In this document: in pieces, positions 1 through 8,000 of the stretch
How positions within the stretch are numbered: position 1 is the first letter of the stretch
Layout of the letters: the number at the start of each line of letters is the position of its first letter
NCBI RefSeq assembly: GCF_002029255.1
Contig: NZ_MZGT01000010.1
Location: 38,912 to 102,911 of the forward strand
Length of the DNA stretch: 64,000 nt
Origin: Clostridium chromiireducens
GTDB taxonomy: Bacteria; Bacillota; Clostridia; Clostridiales; Clostridiaceae
Direction: 5' to 3'
Notes under the pieces: generated by a model
The model's input: the letters and a program-made list of their open reading frames with translations, nothing else
Told to the model about the DNA's origin: nothing
Database searches by the model: none
Made by a program: the position numbers and the translations under genes

Positions 1-22
1 GTTATCTCTATTTTTTTCTTTA

Positions 23-74
23 AATTATAGTTATTTTATCATATTATTAGAAATAGGATAAAATAACTATAATT
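23..74. repeat. 18-bp perfect AT-rich inverted repeat upstream of rnmV
   Basis: Positions 23-40 are the exact reverse complement of 57-74, with a 16-nt loop. Neither strand has a clear T-run after the second arm, so it is not a typical intrinsic terminator. It ends about 45 bases before the rnmV start. It could be the end of the upstream transcript or a structured rnmV leader; the window edge prevents a decision. Confidence 0.6.
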
Positions 75-120
75 ATGCTCTTATTAGGGCAAGTTTTAAT
101 GAATGAAAGGAAGTAGAATA

Positions 121-678
121 TTGATAAAGGAAGTAATCGTTGTTGAAGGAAGAGACGATGTTGATGCTGTAAAGAAAGCAATAGATGCGGAAATAATAGC
201 TGTTGGCGGGTTTGGAATAAATGCGAAAGTAATTGAAAGAATACAGGAGGCTCAAAAAAGAAAAGGAGTAATTGTTTTAACTGATCCGGATTTTGCGGGG
301 GAGAAGATAAGAAGAATAATATCTAAAAGAGTTAAAGGTATAAAACATGCGTATATTGCCAAAGAAGATGGGCTTAAAAATGGAGATATTGGAGTTGAAA
401 ATGCATGCCCAGAAGTTATTATAAAAGCTCTTGAGATGGCTAAAGTAACACAAGTAGAAAAGCAGGAATTTTTTAATATGCAAGATATGTTTTATTTTAA
501 ATTTACGGGAGATGCTACATCTAAAATTAGAAGAGGTATACTTGGTAAGATATTAGGCATAGGTTATGGAAATGCTGCTCAAATGGTTTCTAGATTAAAT
601 AATTATGGAATAACAAAAGAAGAATTTACTAATGCTATAAAAGAGGTAGAAAAACAATTGGAAGTAGGTAAGAAATAA
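121..678 (+). CDS. rnmV: Ribonuclease M5 (5S rRNA maturation), TTG start
   Basis: This is the Toprim-domain endonuclease that trims 5S rRNA precursor in Firmicutes, working on the ribosome-bound precursor. The Toprim signature is visible: VVEGRDD with the catalytic Glu at residue 9, and DPDFAGE with the two acidic residues at 55 and 57. The frame opens at an ATG at 103, but that start has no SD. The TTG at 121 follows GAAAGGAAG at a suitable distance and gives MIKEVIVVEGRDD, the usual beginning of this family. Its stop codon directly abuts the rsmA start, so the two genes are almost certainly co-transcribed, as in Bacillus. About 185 residues, the normal length. Confidence 0.93.
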   Translation: MIKEVIVVEGRDDVDAVKKAIDAEIIAVGGFGINAKVIERIQEAQKRKGVIVLTDPDFAGEKIRRIISKRVKGIKHAYIAKEDGLKNGDIGVENACPEVIIKALEMAKVTQVEKQEFFNMQDMFYFKFTGDATSKIRRGILGKILGIGYGNAAQMVSRLNNYGITKEEFTNAIKEVEKQLEVGKK

Positions 679-1524
679 ATGGATTTAAAAGATATAAAAA
701 CTCAGGAGTTAGTTAAAAAATATAATTTCAAATTTTCGAAGAGTCTGGGGCAGAATTTTTTAGTTGATGATTCAGTACTTAATGATATAGTTAGCGGAGC
801 AGAAGTAAATAATGAGGATTTCATTATAGAAATTGGTCCAGGAGTAGGAACTTTAACAGCGCAATTATTAATGAAGGCTAAAAAAGTAACTTCAATTGAA
901 TTAGATAATGATTTAATACCAATACTTCAACAAGAATTAGGCGAAAATAAAAATTTTGAGTTAATACATAAAGACGCACTTAAAGTTGATTTTAATGAAC
1001 TCATAGGTGAAGAGAAGAGTGTTAAGCTTGTGGCTAATCTGCCGTATTACGTAACTACCCCTATAATAGTTAAACTTTTGAAAGGTGGATATAACTTTAA
1101 ATCTCTAACTATTATGATACAAAAGGAAGTTGCAGAAAGAATGAATGCTGAACCAGATTGCAAAGACTATGGATCATTATCTGTTTTAGTTCAATATTAT
1201 TGCAATACAAGTATAATAAGAAGAGTACCTCCAACTTGCTTTATACCAAGACCAAAGGTGGAATCAATAGTAATAAGATTAGATAGATTAGATGAGCCTA
1301 GAGTAAAAACTAAAGATATAAGTTTTATGTTTGAGCTAGTGAGAGCCGGATTCAATATGAGAAGAAAGACTTTATGGAATGCTGCAAAGACGCTCCATGT
1401 AAATAAAGAAAAATTGGAAGACGCGTTTAAAAGGTCGGGAATTGATCCTAAGAGAAGAGCTGAGACTTTGTCATTAGAGGAATTTGGGTTATTGGCGGAT
1501 TCTTTATATGATATAAAGCTTTAA
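679..1524 (+). CDS. rsmA: 16S rRNA dimethyladenosine transferase (KsgA/RsmA)
   Basis: The enzyme uses S-adenosylmethionine to dimethylate the two adjacent adenines in the helix-45 loop of 16S rRNA, a late step in small-subunit assembly. The Rossmann methyltransferase core shows the N-terminal KSLGQNFL motif (about residues 21-28), the SAM loop [10 protein letters not shown] (about 51-60) and the [10 protein letters not shown] catalytic motif. The C-terminal helical lobe with RRKTLWNA is intact. Its ATG begins on the base after the rnmV stop codon. At 281 aa it has the normal family length. In Bacillus rnmV-ksgA is followed by yabG, veg and ispE; here a collagen-repeat gene follows. Confidence 0.96.
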   Translation: MDLKDIKTQELVKKYNFKFSKSLGQNFLVDDSVLNDIVSGAEVNNEDFIIEIGPGVGTLTAQLLMKAKKVTSIELDNDLIPILQQELGENKNFELIHKDALKVDFNELIGEEKSVKLVANLPYYVTTPIIVKLLKGGYNFKSLTIMIQKEVAERMNAEPDCKDYGSLSVLVQYYCNTSIIRRVPPTCFIPRPKVESIVIRLDRLDEPRVKTKDISFMFELVRAGFNMRRKTLWNAAKTLHVNKEKLEDAFKRSGIDPKRRAETLSLEEFGLLADSLYDIKL

Positions 1525-1627
1525 TTCAAAAAGATTGAGGTATTATCTTTAGAATGTAATTGAATCATAATACTAAATATTCCGCATATACTATATGGAA
1601 TAAATATATGCGGAGGGAATATAAGGT

Positions 1628-3922
1628 TTGGCACATAATAAATTGTATAGAAATTTCATAATATTACAAGAAGATGAAAGAGGATACTCTCATTCTAATG
1701 ATAAAACCTTATCTGGGTATGCTAAGGTTGAAGCAAAAGGAGATAAATGTAAAGTATCTTTTTATGCTCAAAATCTTAAGCCAGAAGATAACTATTCAAT
1801 GGTACTTATCTGTTGCAAAAGAGACTCAAAACAATTAATTGATTTAGGGCCTTTAGCAATAAATGAAGTTGGAAAAGGAGATACCAGCAAGGAGTATTAT
1901 GTAAATAACATAGCTGGACTTGGAATATCTTATGATAAAATATCAGGTGCTGCCATTTGCAGAGTGAAGGATAATGAAACAGATTTCATAATGCATGGAT
2001 TTATGAATGGAGAAGAGTCTGCTGATAATTGGAGAAAATTTAAATTTATAAAGACAGATTCCAAAAAGTATATTAATAAGACAGATTTAGAAGTAAAAAA
2101 GAAGGATATTTCTAATTCTAGTATAGTCAGTGTATCGGCGGTAAATATCCTAGATTCTAATTCTGAGAAAGTTAAATTACAAGCTGAAGTAGTTGAACGC
2201 AAAAATAGTGAAAATACAGTTCAAAACAAAGATGATATAGAGTCAGTGGATATAACAAAAGATAATTCTATGGTGGAAATTAGAAATACTGAAATTAATG
2301 AAAATATAGACGATGTAATAGATACTTCTTATGAAGAGAGACATAAAAATAAAGATTATAAGAAATATGATAAATGCGATAAACATGATAAATCTGATGA
2401 ACATGATAAGTATAGCAAATGTGATGATTGTGAAAAACATGAAAAATATGATAAATGTGATGAACACGAAAAGAATCATAAACATGATATGAGTAATGAG
2501 TACGGTAACCATCAAAAGTGCGATAAATATGATATTTATGGTAAGAGTGATGATGTGGAAGATATTATTAACAAATTATCTAAAAAATTAGAGACTTATG
2601 ACGGTATAATTGATGCAAAAATAGATTATAATCATGATGATATTGTAGTCTATGGTTTTATAAAGGACGAGAAAGATTATAATTGTGAGTGGAAGAAATT
2701 TAAGTTAGAAAAGAAGTGTAGAAGCGAGAGTCAGGACTTTATTAATACTCCAAGTAATTCTAAGAGATTACAAGAAAACTTTGTCTTAGATAAGTTAACC
2801 GGAATAAATGATTCAGGAAGAAAAGATATAATAGATTTTGATGAATATGAAAATGACATTAAAAAAATAGAGCCAATGGGACCGATGGGAGAAAAGGGAC
2901 CAATGGGACCAGCAGGAGATAAGGGACCAATGGGATCAGCAGGAGATAAGGGACCAATGGGACCAGCAGGAGATAAGGGACCAATGGGATCAGCAGGAGA
3001 AAAGGGACCAATGGGACCAGCAGGAGATAAGGGACCAATGGGACCAGCAGGAGATAAGGGACCAATGGGATCAGCAGGAGATAAGGGACCAATGGGACCA
3101 GCAGGAGATAAGGGACCAATGGGATCAGCAGGAGATAAGGGACCAATGGGACCAGCAGGAGATAAGGGGCCAATGGGACCAATGGGAGATAAGGGGCCAA
3201 TGGGACCAATGGGACAAACAGGGCCGATGAATACAGAATGCCAAACTAAAACAATCCATCTAATAATGAAACAGCCAGAAGTAGTAAAGGAAAAAGAAAA
3301 ATGCCATTCAGACAAAAAGGAAAAATGCCATTCAGGCAAAAAGGAAAAATGCCAAGCGGAGAAGGAAAAAATAACTTTAATTAATGTAGGGGCAACCACA
3401 AGCAAAAAAGAAACAATAAATCCATGTGGTTGTAATCAACTAGATCTAAGCTATGTAGAACCAGTAAACTTAAATAATAATCAACAATCAACAACAAATA
3501 AAGGGTTTAATATTACTGGAGAAGTTACTCTATATTTTGAGAAACTTGCAAAAGGATTTCAACCTTACAATGGTAATTTAGCTGATATAAATCATTGCAA
3601 GTGGTATAAAATCAATGTAAATAGCATAGAGGATTTGTCTGATGATTCAAACTATAATCAATATACCTTAGCATATTATCCAATGTTGAATTACTATCCT
3701 TATATCAGTAAATCAGGTCACTTCTTATTGGGGTACAAAGGTAATAGAAATGGAGAGATTCAGTATATTGTATATGCTATACCAGGAAGCAAGGAAAAGA
3801 ATGATCAACCATATGGCGGAAGAACAGGTTTTGTAACATGGACTAACGATAATAATGGCAGAGGATATTGGCTAATGTTCTATGATTTTAAAAACTCTTC
3901 CATTGTAATACCAACAAAATAA
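1628..3922 (+). CDS. Large collagen-repeat protein, probable spore or cell-surface protein
   Basis: I do not recognise the family of this 764-residue protein. The TTG start is chosen because GGAGG lies at 1612-1616. There is no signal peptide. The N-terminal ~150 residues form a compact domain; its last part ([14 protein letters not shown]) recurs diverged near residues 339-366 ([14 protein letters not shown]). Between them, residues ~239-308 are a charged Lys/Asp/His/Cys low-complexity tract. Residues 418-534 are 39 uninterrupted Gly-X-Y triplets built mostly of nine-residue GPMGPAGDK or GPMGSAGDK units. Three KEKCHS-like repeats follow, then a ~170-residue C-terminal domain rich in Tyr and Gly. 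Leaderless collagen-like proteins of this kind occur in the exosporium of spore formers, so a spore-surface role is my inference. Confidence 0.8.
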   Translation: MAHNKLYRNFIILQEDERGYSHSNDKTLSGYAKVEAKGDKCKVSFYAQNLKPEDNYSMVLICCKRDSKQLIDLGPLAINEVGKGDTSKEYYVNNIAGLGISYDKISGAAICRVKDNETDFIMHGFMNGEESADNWRKFKFIKTDSKKYINKTDLEVKKKDISNSSIVSVSAVNILDSNSEKVKLQAEVVERKNSENTVQNKDDIESVDITKDNSMVEIRNTEINENIDDVIDTSYEERHKNKDYKKYDKCDKHDKSDEHDKYSKCDDCEKHEKYDKCDEHEKNHKHDMSNEYGNHQKCDKYDIYGKSDDVEDIINKLSKKLETYDGIIDAKIDYNHDDIVVYGFIKDEKDYNCEWKKFKLEKKCRSESQDFINTPSNSKRLQENFVLDKLTGINDSGRKDIIDFDEYENDIKKIEPMGPMGEKGPMGPAGDKGPMGSAGDKGPMGPAGDKGPMGSAGEKGPMGPAGDKGPMGPAGDKGPMGSAGDKGPMGPAGDKGPMGSAGDKGPMGPAGDKGPMGPMGDKGPMGPMGQTGPMNTECQTKTIHLIMKQPEVVKEKEKCHSDKKEKCHSGKKEKCQAEKEKITLINVGATTSKKETINPCGCNQLDLSYVEPVNLNNNQQSTTNKGFNITGEVTLYFEKLAKGFQPYNGNLADINHCKWYKINVNSIEDLSDDSNYNQYTLAYYPMLNYYPYISKSGHFLLGYKGNRNGEIQYIVYAIPGSKEKNDQPYGGRTGFVTWTNDNNGRGYWLMFYDFKNSSIVIPTK
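2879..3229 (+). repeat. 27-bp tandem repeats encoding Gly-X-Y collagen triplets
   Basis: About twelve tandem 27-bp units inside the collagen-like gene encode nonapeptides of the form GPM-G(P/S)A-GDK. PA and SA units often alternate, giving a higher-order 54-bp period. The last two units change to GPMGPMG. Codon choice is nearly invariant between units (ggaccaatggga), which suggests recent expansion by slippage or unequal recombination. Repeat number is probably variable between strains. Confidence 0.95.
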
Positions 3923-3934
3923 GGTAATATTCAT

Positions 3935-4504
3935 ATGAATAAAAAGCAATTAATCGTTACGTCAATATTGTTATCATTAATGTTGATACTAGCTATAACG
4001 CAAGGATTCTTCAAAGAAAACTTTGAACAGGTAATTCTCATGGATCAGGGTATAAGTGGATTTAAGGAATACAAAATTTATAAGGATAAATACATTGTAT
4101 CATTTCCTAGTGAATGGTCTGTAACAGAAAAAGAAAGTAAAGAAGACCAATATGTAAGTTATAGATTGGATTTCAAAGACAAGAATAGTAAGATTACTGG
4201 TTTATTACAAGTGATAAATACTAATGAAGATTTAAATGTATTTGCAGAAAATGATTTAAATAATCAATATCTAGAGTACTATAACTCGGAAGTGGTGCCT
4301 TTTAAGAATCCGAATAATTCTGGAGTGCTAGTACAGTATGAAACATCTGTAAAAAATGGGTACGAATTTAAAAATGAATGTTATTATTTGAATTTAGGAG
4401 AAGGTAAAACAGTAAAAATATTATTTAATCTTAAAACTAAAGATTATAAAGATAATGTGAAAACTATTATTAATACGATTATTTCGAGTATTAAGACATC
4501 TTAG
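3935..4504 (+). CDS. Small membrane-anchored or secreted protein, unknown function
   Basis: This 189-residue protein begins with a hydrophobic segment (residues ~5-25: QLIVTSILLSLMLILAITQG) that is either an uncleaved anchor or a signal peptide; no lipobox cysteine follows. The rest is a soluble extracellular domain with YIVSFPSEWSV and repeated beta-strand patterns. This recalls PsbP-like/DUF1795 folds, but I do not assign it firmly. It starts 12 bases after the collagen-like gene stop, with AAGGTAAT overlapping that stop as a weak SD, so the two are probably one transcript. The likely location is the outer face of the membrane or forespore. No catalytic motif is visible. Confidence 0.7.
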   Translation: MNKKQLIVTSILLSLMLILAITQGFFKENFEQVILMDQGISGFKEYKIYKDKYIVSFPSEWSVTEKESKEDQYVSYRLDFKDKNSKITGLLQVINTNEDLNVFAENDLNNQYLEYYNSEVVPFKNPNNSGVLVQYETSVKNGYEFKNECYYLNLGEGKTVKILFNLKTKDYKDNVKTIINTIISSIKTS

Positions 4505-4690
4505 AGGGGGAGTATAATTAAATTTAATTTGTATTTATACTTTCATATGTAAGTTTAGTTAATAATCACGTATAAGAAAAACTTACAATACTTTATTTGA
4601 TGTAAAACATAAAGTTATTTAAAAGTTATATTTAAAACTTTTAAATATATAAATTAAATTTGCCAAGGATAAGTATAAGTATTATAATTT

Positions 4691-4732
4691 AAGTATTAAG
4701 GAGAGGCGCAGATTAGCTTCTCCTTGATACTT
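4691..4732 (+). promoter_or_regulatory. 14-bp hairpin in the lgt leader, possible SD-mimic switch
   Basis: AAGTATTAAGGAGA (4691-4704) pairs with TCTCCTTGATACTT (4719-4732), with one G-U. No T-run follows, so this is not an ordinary terminator. The right arm contains TTCTCC (4718-4723), which could instead pair with GGAGAA (4747-4752) in the lgt ribosome-binding site. The left arm is itself SD-like. Two mutually exclusive folds are therefore possible. Confidence 0.5.
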
Positions 4733-4754
4733 ATTTGACGTTTGGGGGAGAAAA

Positions 4755-5525
4755 ATGAGGATAGTATTATTTGAGATATTTGGGATACAAGTAAAAAGTT
4801 ATGGACTAATGATAGCAATCGGTATAATAGTCGCGGCAGCATTATTTATAAATAAAGGGAAAAAGAAAGGCTTCGATGAAGATTCCCTATTAAACTTAAT
4901 TATTTTTGCTGTACTAGGCGGAATGCTTGGAGGGAAAGGGCTATTTATATTAACTGAAATAAAAGATATTATTAAAGAACCAAGTATATTACTTAATTTT
5001 GGATATGGTTTTGTAGTTTATGGTGCGATTGCTGGTGGGGCCTTAGCTATGTATTTATATTCTAAGAAAAAAGGTTGGAATATAGCTGAAATGCTAGATA
5101 TGACTGTTCCAGGACTTGCAATAGCACAAGGATTTGGAAGAATAGGATGCTTTTTTGCAGGGTGTTGTTATGGAGCTGAAACCTCATTGCCAATAGGCGT
5201 TGCATTTCCTAAAGGATCTCTTGCGCCAGCAGGTGTACATTTGCACCCAACACAAATTTATTCTTCAATTTTTGATTTTTCATTAGGATTTCTGCTATTA
5301 TATTATAGTAGAAAAGAGAGACAAACTGGTAAAGTCACGGGTTTATATTTAATAATATATAGTATAGGAAGATTTTTAGTTGAGTTTTTAAGAGATGATC
5401 CAAGAGGGAATGTTGGCATTCTTTCAACATCTCAATTTATTGCAATATTTACTTTAGTGCTTGGATTTATGGTTTTTAATAATGGCAAGATTTTTAAAGG
5501 AGCGAAGAAAAATATTGAAGAATAA
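4755..5525 (+). CDS. lgt: Prolipoprotein diacylglyceryl transferase
   Basis: Lgt transfers diacylglycerol from phosphatidylglycerol to the lipobox cysteine of prolipoproteins in the cytoplasmic membrane. The protein has about seven hydrophobic segments. The family signature around the essential Arg is present as FGRIGCFFAGCCYG (Arg129), in a Cys-rich form rather than the GRxGNFxN form of proteobacteria. The catalytic-region HPTQIYSSIFD (His164) and the C-terminal LRDDPRG loop are also seen. It has a strong GGGGGAG SD. The normal length is 256 aa. It overlaps the next gene, which encodes a lipoprotein and hence a probable substrate. A hairpin lies just upstream of its SD. Confidence 0.96.
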   Translation: MRIVLFEIFGIQVKSYGLMIAIGIIVAAALFINKGKKKGFDEDSLLNLIIFAVLGGMLGGKGLFILTEIKDIIKEPSILLNFGYGFVVYGAIAGGALAMYLYSKKKGWNIAEMLDMTVPGLAIAQGFGRIGCFFAGCCYGAETSLPIGVAFPKGSLAPAGVHLHPTQIYSSIFDFSLGFLLLYYSRKERQTGKVTGLYLIIYSIGRFLVEFLRDDPRGNVGILSTSQFIAIFTLVLGFMVFNNGKIFKGAKKNIEE

Positions 5526-6348
5526 TAAGTTTTTAATTGTTTTATCTATATTATTATGCATAGGTACAATGTTATCAGGATGTACTTTTATTAATGATAT
5601 GGAAGTTAAAATGAATCTTAAAAATGAACAATTTGAATACATAAAGCAGAATAAGGTAGATAAAATTGTTATACAAAATGTAAGAGATAGTGGATTTAGG
5701 TTTGTTGTGACAGATAGTAAGGCAATAGAAGATATTTATAAACTTTTATCAGAAGGTAGCGAAGTTTCAAAAAAGAGTTCCCTTGATCCAGACTATATTT
5801 TTGAAATATATATCGGAGAGGAAGTAAAAAAATATCAATATGTAGTTGGCGCTAATGAACGTGGTGCAGGAAATTTTTATGATGATAATAAAGCTTTTTC
5901 AGTACCAAAGAATTTAGAAAATACTATAATGCAAAACTTATCATTTATAAGAAAGCCAAGAGATTTTGAATATATATACTATCAATCAATATTAAAGGTT
6001 ATTGAGAGTAAAAAAAATAATTTAGCCGGCGGGAATAAAGTTGGGGTAGATATAGGTAGCGACACAGACTGTTTAAAATATATATTCTCTGTAGATTTAG
6101 AAGAATTTAAGAAGAACTTAAATGAAGTTTTACCTGGTATTAACATTGTTAGTAATAACTATGAAGACTTTGATACAATAATTAAAGTTAAGAATAGAGG
6201 ATATAATAGCACAACTTTTAAAACATTAATAACTATAGATGATAAAAAGAATAAATCATTTGAAAATTATTATATATCAGCAGAATATAATTATAAGGAT
6301 TGGGACATTAAAATAAGTGAACCAAATAAAGTACCACAAGATTGGTAA
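5515..6348 (+). CDS. Lipoprotein of unknown function, coupled to lgt
   Basis: A 277-residue predicted lipoprotein. The frame is open from 5461, but AAAGGAG at 5496-5502 and the signal-peptide structure favour the TTG at 5515. This gives a short basic N-terminus, a hydrophobic core (FLIVLSILLCIGTM) and the lipobox LSGC with Cys23. The mature protein has alternating beta-strand and charged segments and no motif I recognise. The start lies 11 bases inside the end of lgt, so translation is probably coupled. It is likely to be anchored to the outer face of the membrane after Lgt modification. Confidence 0.75.
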   Translation: MKNNKFLIVLSILLCIGTMLSGCTFINDMEVKMNLKNEQFEYIKQNKVDKIVIQNVRDSGFRFVVTDSKAIEDIYKLLSEGSEVSKKSSLDPDYIFEIYIGEEVKKYQYVVGANERGAGNFYDDNKAFSVPKNLENTIMQNLSFIRKPRDFEYIYYQSILKVIESKKNNLAGGNKVGVDIGSDTDCLKYIFSVDLEEFKKNLNEVLPGINIVSNNYEDFDTIIKVKNRGYNSTTFKTLITIDDKKNKSFENYYISAEYNYKDWDIKISEPNKVPQDW

Positions 6349-6368
6349 GGAATTAAGGAGGACGTGCG

Positions 6369-7208
6369 ATGAGTTGCGAAGATTGTAAGAGTAAGGATAC
6401 CTGTAAGTCTAAAGGAGAAGGGTGTAAAGAAGAAAGCCTAAAATTAGCTTCTAGATATGGAAGTATTAAAAATATCATAGGAGTTATAAGTGGAAAAGGT
6501 GGAGTAGGTAAGTCAACTGTCACAGGAATAATGGCAGCAATGTTGGCCAAAAAAGGATATAAAGTAGGTGTGTTGGATGCAGATATTACAGGGCCATCTA
6601 TGCCAAGATTCTTCGGGATTAATAATAAGAGAGCAAAAATAATTCCGTTAGAGAATGATATGGTAAAATTTGAACCAGTAGAAACAGATAGTGGAATAAA
6701 GATAATTTCAATGAACCTTTTAACAGCTGTGGAAGATGAGCCAGTTATTTGGAGGGGACCAGTGATTACAGGAGTATTGAAGCAAATGTTTGTAGAAACT
6801 AATTGGGGTGAACTTGATTATTTGCTAATCGATATGCCGCCAGGAACTGGAGATATAGCTTTAACAGTTATGCAGGAGTTTCCAATAAATGAAATAGTAA
6901 TAGTTTCAACTCCTCAAGATATGGTATCTATGATTGTTAAAAAAGTAGTTATAATGGCTCAAAAAATAGGTGTAAAGATTAAAGGCGTCGTAGAAAATAT
7001 GGCGTATATAAATTGTCCTGATTGTGACAAGAAGATAAGAGTGTTTAGTAGAAAATCTTCAGAAGAAAATGCTGATTATTTAGGGATTCCATTGATAGGT
7101 GAATTACCTATTAATATTGACCTTACAGAAGCGCTAGAAGAAGGAAGAGCTGAAGAATATGTTAAAGAAGATCCTTTATATGCATTGATCTTTGAAGGGT
7201 TATATTAA
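6369..7208 (+). CDS. mrp: Mrp/Nbp35-family ATP-binding Fe-S cluster carrier
   Basis: This is a P-loop NTPase of the MinD/Mrp class that assembles or delivers [4Fe-4S] clusters to apoproteins in the cytosol. The deviant Walker A GKGGVGKS is at residues 42-49. IDMPPGTGD, typical of Mrp, follows, and the C-terminal CxxC (Cys216 and Cys219, CPDC) forms the dimer-bridging cluster site. The N-terminus has four extra cysteines (3, 6, 12, 19), as in Nbp35-like members. The SD is AAGGAGG, 20 bases after the lipoprotein gene. A ferredoxin gene follows, fitting a role in Fe-S metabolism. 279 aa is the usual length. Confidence 0.92.
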   Translation: MSCEDCKSKDTCKSKGEGCKEESLKLASRYGSIKNIIGVISGKGGVGKSTVTGIMAAMLAKKGYKVGVLDADITGPSMPRFFGINNKRAKIIPLENDMVKFEPVETDSGIKIISMNLLTAVEDEPVIWRGPVITGVLKQMFVETNWGELDYLLIDMPPGTGDIALTVMQEFPINEIVIVSTPQDMVSMIVKKVVIMAQKIGVKIKGVVENMAYINCPDCDKKIRVFSRKSSEENADYLGIPLIGELPINIDLTEALEEGRAEEYVKEDPLYALIFEGLY

Positions 7209-7325
7209 GTTAAATGATTACGAGTTTTAATTATTATTTAAAAATATTCTGATATACATACATAACTTATATTTCTTGGGAAATAATAAGTTATGTAATT
7301 TTATATTAGAGGAGATGAAGTAATT

Positions 7326-7517
7326 ATGACACCAAAAGTAGATAAAGATACATGCATAGCATGTGGATTATGTCCTTCTATATGTCCAGAATGTTTTCAA
7401 ATGGAAGATGATGGTAAAGCTGGAGCTGTAGTTGATGAAGTTCCAGAAGGTTGCGTTGATGAAGCAAAAGAAGCAGAAGAAAGCTGTCCAGTAGATGCAA
7501 TTGCAATAGAAGAGTAG
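7326..7517 (+). CDS. Single [4Fe-4S] cluster ferredoxin
   Basis: A 63-residue electron carrier of the Thermotoga/Desulfovibrio single-cluster type. Cys10, Cys13, Cys16 and Cys54 are placed as cluster ligands (CIACGLC ... CPVDAI). Cys20 and Cys43 match the pair that forms a disulfide in the Thermotoga protein. It is therefore not the two-cluster 2x[4Fe-4S] clostridial ferredoxin. An extra Cys23 is unusual. The protein is very acidic. It has its own intergenic region with the SD GGAGATG and ends at a strong terminator, so it is probably monocistronic or a short transcript with mrp. Confidence 0.93.
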   Translation: MTPKVDKDTCIACGLCPSICPECFQMEDDGKAGAVVDEVPEGCVDEAKEAEESCPVDAIAIEE

Positions 7518-7575
7518 AATTTAATTGCAAAACAGGATAACAGAGGAACTCTAAAATAGAATTTGTATATTGTAT

Positions 7576-7625
7576 AAAGATGGGATTGATTTTGTTTTTC
7601 ACAACATCAATCCTATCTTTATTTA
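7576..7625 (+). terminator. Terminator after ferredoxin
   Basis: A 20-bp stem (7576-7595 with 7601-7620) has only one mismatch and one G-U, a 5-nt loop and a T-rich tail. It ends the ferredoxin transcript. Confidence 0.85.
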
Positions 7626-7672
7626 TTAATAAATTAAGTAAAGACATATAATCTACTTAATTTGTCTGATAA

Positions 7673-7879
7673 TTATAAACAGTCAATTGAGTTATATATA
7701 TTAGATTTACTACTCTTATTATGGTTTGTTGTATAATTTTGACCAGTTTTATTTAAGTTTATTGTATGATGAGGAATAGACATATAGGGTAAGTTATTTA
7801 TGGGAATAGTATATATATCATCATTACTATTTATTATGGTAGCATCTCTATAAGTTAAATCTAATATGAAATCCTTCAT
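7673..7879 (-). CDS. Small hypothetical protein (68 aa)
   Basis: The frame gives MKDFILDLTYRD followed by an Asn/Ile/Ser-rich chain ending NSIDCL. On the minus strand GAAAGGATG lies at a good distance before this ATG. The slightly longer TTG start at 7897 overlaps that SD and is rejected. I recognise no family, and there is no signal peptide or membrane segment. Two direct TATTCACATA repeats lie upstream. On the minus strand TGAATA, 18 bp and AATAATA resemble a forespore sigma-G type promoter, which would make this a sporulation protein, but this is inference. Confidence 0.5.
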   Translation of the reverse strand: MKDFILDLTYRDATIINSNDDIYTIPINNLPYMSIPHHTINLNKTGQNYTTNHNKSSKSNIYNSIDCL

Positions 7880-7916
7880 TAAAATACATCCTTTCAATAA
7901 GTTTAATTTTTTATAT

Positions 7917-7948
7917 TATTCACATATACAAATATAAGTATTCACATA
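7917..7948 (-). promoter_or_regulatory. Direct repeats TATTCACATA x2 and possible sporulation promoter
   Basis: TATTCACATA occurs at 7917-7926 and 7939-7948, 22 bp apart start to start, or two helical turns. On the minus strand these supply TGAATA and an AATAATA-like -10, resembling a sigma-F/sigma-G promoter for the 68-aa gene. Alternatively, the repeats are an operator. Confidence 0.35.
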
Positions 7949-7963
7949 AAGGATTTTTTAAAT

Positions 7964-7996
7964 AAAAAAGACGAGCTTTTAATCTCGTTCTTTTTA
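7964..7996 (-). terminator. Terminator after degV
   Basis: On the minus strand an AAAAAGA(A)CGAG arm pairs with CTCGTCTTTTTT with one bulge, and the T-run is in place directly after the degV stop. Confidence 0.8.
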
Positions 7997-8000
7997 TAAA

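Noticed and set aside
2243..2515. Minus-strand hydrophobic 90-aa frame (Ile/Phe/Met-rich)
   Set aside because: Mirror of the Lys/Asp/His low-complexity codons on the plus strand; not a membrane protein gene.
2879..3229. CRISPR-like periodic repeats
   Set aside because: The repeats are contiguous 27-bp coding units without unique spacers; they encode Gly-X-Y triplets.
2731..3405. Long minus-strand frames rich in Pro, Leu and Ile opposite the collagen repeat
   Set aside because: They arise from the 27-bp repeat read backwards, with no SD and no independent support.
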